A program made the position numbers and the translations under genes. Source: Eutrigla gurnardus (lineage: Eukaryota > Chordata > Actinopteri > Perciformes > Triglidae). From it: a stretch of 64,000 nucleotides of DNA. The DNA is taken from assembly GCA_963514095.1 (NCBI GenBank), contig OY741271.1, forward strand, positions 8,091,976 through 8,155,975, written 5' to 3'. This document shows, one piece after another, positions 61,284 to 64,000 of the stretch; positions within the stretch are counted from its first letter, which is position 1, and the number at the start of each line of letters is the position of its first letter. The notes under the pieces are model-generated. The model saw only the letters and a program-made list of their open reading frames with translations. It was not told the DNA's origin and did no database searches.

Positions 61284-62840
61284 GGGGTCATTATATTGTG
61301 GTGGAGGGAGGGGATGTCCTTGGCAGACAGACAAACACACCACATACAATATTCTTCTTAAGAGGTTGTTTATTTCAGCGATGAAGTTGAAAATAACATG
61401 TGACATAAAAGCAACATCTTTTCATTTCATATCCTCTTAGTAGACAGCAGTTGTATCAGTACATGCGATTATCACAAGATAGAAAACGTATATTCTATAG
61501 CACAGCATGTTTAATTTTCATTTTCTCACCAACTTTTCAATATGCCCATGTTTGTTTCATCATCTTACAAGATTCATGTTTCCCACATTGCAACACTGTT
61601 CTGTGGCTGTGTGGCTGGCAGGATTTCAGTGTCTCTAAACCAGAACAAGAGAGCTTTCACGTATCATTGTGTTTACTTTGTACCAAAAGAAAGGGAACTT
61701 TGACAAATATTTGACACTGTGATGGTTTTTCCTCATGATAAAAAAAAAAAAAATCAACTCAGGCAGGCGAAGTCACTTGTTTGTTTTTTAGAGACTTTGT
61801 ATCAGTTCATGCAACCCATTCTCACATACGAACGCTTGGTCAGGACCCTTGGCTAGCTTCACTTAGGTAGGCAACAAAACTACCTTGTTAAGGTTTGGGG
61901 TAAAATAAGCATGTTTGTTATGTTCAGTTATGTAGCCTACATTATGCATATGATGTAAATAGAAATGTGTGTCTTGTTCATTGACTTTGTATGCAATGGC
62001 AAATGTTAAGTTGTAATTCTTACAGGCTTCGCCCTCTAATGCTTTGATCACACCAAACGTGATGCAAATTTTTCACAGAGTTTGACCACAGGATCATTTG
62101 TTTATTCACCACACATTCACTTTTAAAAGGTTTTCTAGATGGAGTTTGGATCAATCAGAGGGAGGCCATGCTAAAATTGTAGCTGCTCCATCAACACCTA
62201 AAAACGTGGCTACGTAGTTTGAACCATAGACAGTCACTGGTTTATGCACATACATTTATACACATATTTTTGTTCAGTCTTTGTACAAGTATGAGGTATT
62301 ATCGTACAGCTTGTAGGCAGACACACATTTTGCATTTTCTGATTGAGTTACGCGTATTTGCCACATTCACTTGGCATCATTCTTCACACCCGGTGCAAAT
62401 TTGCATCCTTACATTGATGTATGCACTTTGTAACGCCATGTGAAAATTTTGCTTTTCCTTTGGTGTAAACGCAACACACATACTCATAGAATCTGGAGTT
62501 ATGGTGTGTAACGAGTGATGCAGAATAGCAGTTCAGTGGGCAAGTTTTCTAGCTGATGCATCAAAAAATGTCCTTTTTGTGCTTTTTTTTTGTCCGACCC
62601 ACAATCCAAAACTCAAAAGTATTCTTTTACAGTGATACGAATCAAAGAAAAGCAATAACTGAAACCAAAGAATGCTCTGCATCAGTCATGGAAACTCGTA
62701 ATCTTGTTACATTCATCAACAAATTGGTGAATCATGTCATGTTCTGATTCACGGTGCAGTTCAGTATCTTGTGCTGGCAATTGATTCTGCTGCATCAATC
62801 GAACCTGGAATCTACTGTTGTGATACAATATGACCAAACC
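61282..62840. other. Intergenic, no gene seen; second copy of a dispersed repeat
   Basis: 62030-62480 resembles 7815-8245 (shared gtagctgctccatc, gtaccata/gaaccata, ggtgtgaacgca-like end). No exon found. Confidence 0.5.
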
Positions 62841-62844
62841 CCAT

Positions 62845-62977
62845 CAACCCCCCCCCCCCCCCCCCCCCCTGTCTGTCCCCGCTTCTCTCTCTTTCTCAGT
62901 GAGTTGTTGTTAAGCTCAGCCACTAATAGCTTTGGTTGGAGCTGTGGTCAACCGTGTTACCGCTGCCCTGCCCTCAA

Positions 62978-63014
<37 letters not shown>

Positions 63015-63060
63015 TGCGCGCACACACACACACTCACTCACTTACACGTATAGAAACACG
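62845..63060. repeat. Poly-C run and (CA)n tract
   Basis: Over 20 C residues at 62848-62869 and (CA)n 62977-63008 leading to gtgcgtgcgcg. Confidence 0.93.
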
Positions 63061-63129
63061 CACTAACTGTGTGTGTATTCATGTTTTGTAATTGTAATTC
63101 TAAATGTGTCGTCTTGGTTTCATTTAGAT

Positions 63130-63157
63130 GTGTGCGCTTGTGTGTGTGAGTGTGCGC

Positions 63158-63192
<35 letters not shown>

Positions 63193-63321
63193 ACAATTCG
63201 CATGCATGTAGGCCTTGAATGTGTGTGTGAGAAGCTCCATTCTCAGTTGGACAGAAACAATGAAATCTCTTTGATTACATCTCCCTGTACAGGCGGACAG
63301 GGTGTGTGTGTGTGTGTGGTT

Positions 63322-63375
<54 letters not shown>

Positions 63376-63515
63376 AGGTCTGAGTATTTGTGCGTGTGTG
63401 AAGCTTCAGGGGGGAGGAAAGGGTGGCGGTCGTGAAGGAGGAAAGAGGGGGAGGCCACGCTTAGACCTGCCTCCTTTGCACTGTCTCCAAAACACACACA
63501 CACACACACACACTC
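63130..63515. repeat. (GT)n / (CA)n cluster upstream of the right-edge promoter
   Basis: (GT)n at 63159-63190 and 63302-63374, and (CA)n at 63491-63513. Confidence 0.95.
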
Positions 63516-63545
63516 TTCCCTTCCTCTCGCGCCTGCCTGGCGTCT

Positions 63546-63635
63546 CATTGGTTAAATCCCCCGGCTATATATTTATGTGATTGGTCAGGGCGGGGTATAT
63601 ATACTCAGCATGGGTCGGTTAAATCTGGCCACAAG
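63546..63635 (+). promoter_or_regulatory. TATA core promoter of a gene beyond the right edge
   Basis: Inverted CCAAT boxes attgg at 63547-63551 and 63580-63584, a GC box ggcggggt at 63589-63595, and a TATA box tatatata at 63595-63604. By spacing, transcription should start near 63625-63635. The CCAAT-GC-TATA order and tight spacing make this more than chance. Confidence 0.7.
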
Positions 63636-64000
63636 TTTAAAAACTTTCAAACAGGGCAGACAGACAGAGAGACAGTGAGTCGGACAGCCTGTGTGACAGA
63701 GGGGAATCGAGCTTTGGACAAACCACTGCACCACACACGCCAAACAAGAACTGTTGACTTTTGACAAAAAAAAGAGAGAGGCAGAGTCATTGTGGATCAT
63801 TTTCTGGGGGAATATCCTGCACCACAACTTGTTTGTTTTCTCTTTCATCCTCGTATCCCCCCTTTTTCTCAGATCTCGATGCTTTGCTTTGGGATTTGTG
63901 CTCAAAATCCATCAAATTACTCTCTTGATCTGTTTCTGTGTCATCTGAAAGATTTTGAACAATTTTTTTCCAGAACTTTGCAACCCAACATATTGAGACA
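63630..64000 (+). other. Probable 5'UTR of an unidentified gene
   Basis: Downstream of the TATA box, 370 bp without a recognisable coding start. It opens with cagacagacagagagacag and carries only short upstream open frames. The coding region, if any, begins past the window. Gene identity is not shown by this sequence. Confidence 0.45.

Overview
This window is vertebrate nuclear DNA, almost certainly from a teleost and probably a percomorph. The evidence is a spliced gene with GT-AG introns, very dense long (CA/GT)n and (CT/GA)n microsatellites, and repeat types typical of fish genomes: hAT, Tc1, Harbinger-like and TTAA-target elements, a Rex1/L2/CR1-type LINE, gypsy remnants and ATGG-tailed L2 ends. 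There is no sign of bacterial genes, CRISPR arrays or operons. Most long open frames are repeat read-through, such as poly-CV or poly-HT frames across GT repeats.

The only protein-coding gene read here from start to stop is tcea2, encoding transcription elongation factor TFIIS. It lies on the minus strand from ATG at 19067 to TGA at 4897. Ten coding exons, all with consistent phases, add up to 930 nt (309 codons plus stop). Intron 6 is a U12-type AT-AC intron. The last coding exon holds only two codons and the stop, and runs straight into about 150 bp of (GT)n in the 3'UTR. The introns carry a hAT-like element, TTAA-target elements, a Harbinger-like element, a Tc1 remnant and a hairpin element.

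Left of tcea2 (1-4250) are microsatellites, a broken gypsy polymerase/LTR remnant, a hAT end and one plausible exon of an unknown minus-strand gene (897-1013). Right of tcea2 (19.1-63.5 kb) I find no convincing host exon. That 44 kb is TE-rich, gene-poor DNA: a hAT deletion derivative that keeps the start of its transposase, a Harbinger-like element set in a long pyrimidine tract, an L2-tailed composite, an ETS-motif minisatellite, a Myb-like Harbinger remnant, LTR fragments with a solo LTR nested in a DNA transposon, a LINE reverse-transcriptase fragment, a long-TIR element with a GC-rich tandem core, and a microsatellite cluster at 59.7-63.5 kb.

At the right edge (63546-63604) an inverted CCAAT / GC-box / TATA arrangement on the plus strand looks like a genuine promoter for a gene that starts outside the window. 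In human, SOX18 lies next to TCEA2 and is divergently transcribed (recalled gene order). A SoxF gene is therefore a reasonable but unproven guess, with the 44 kb between as its possible regulatory domain.
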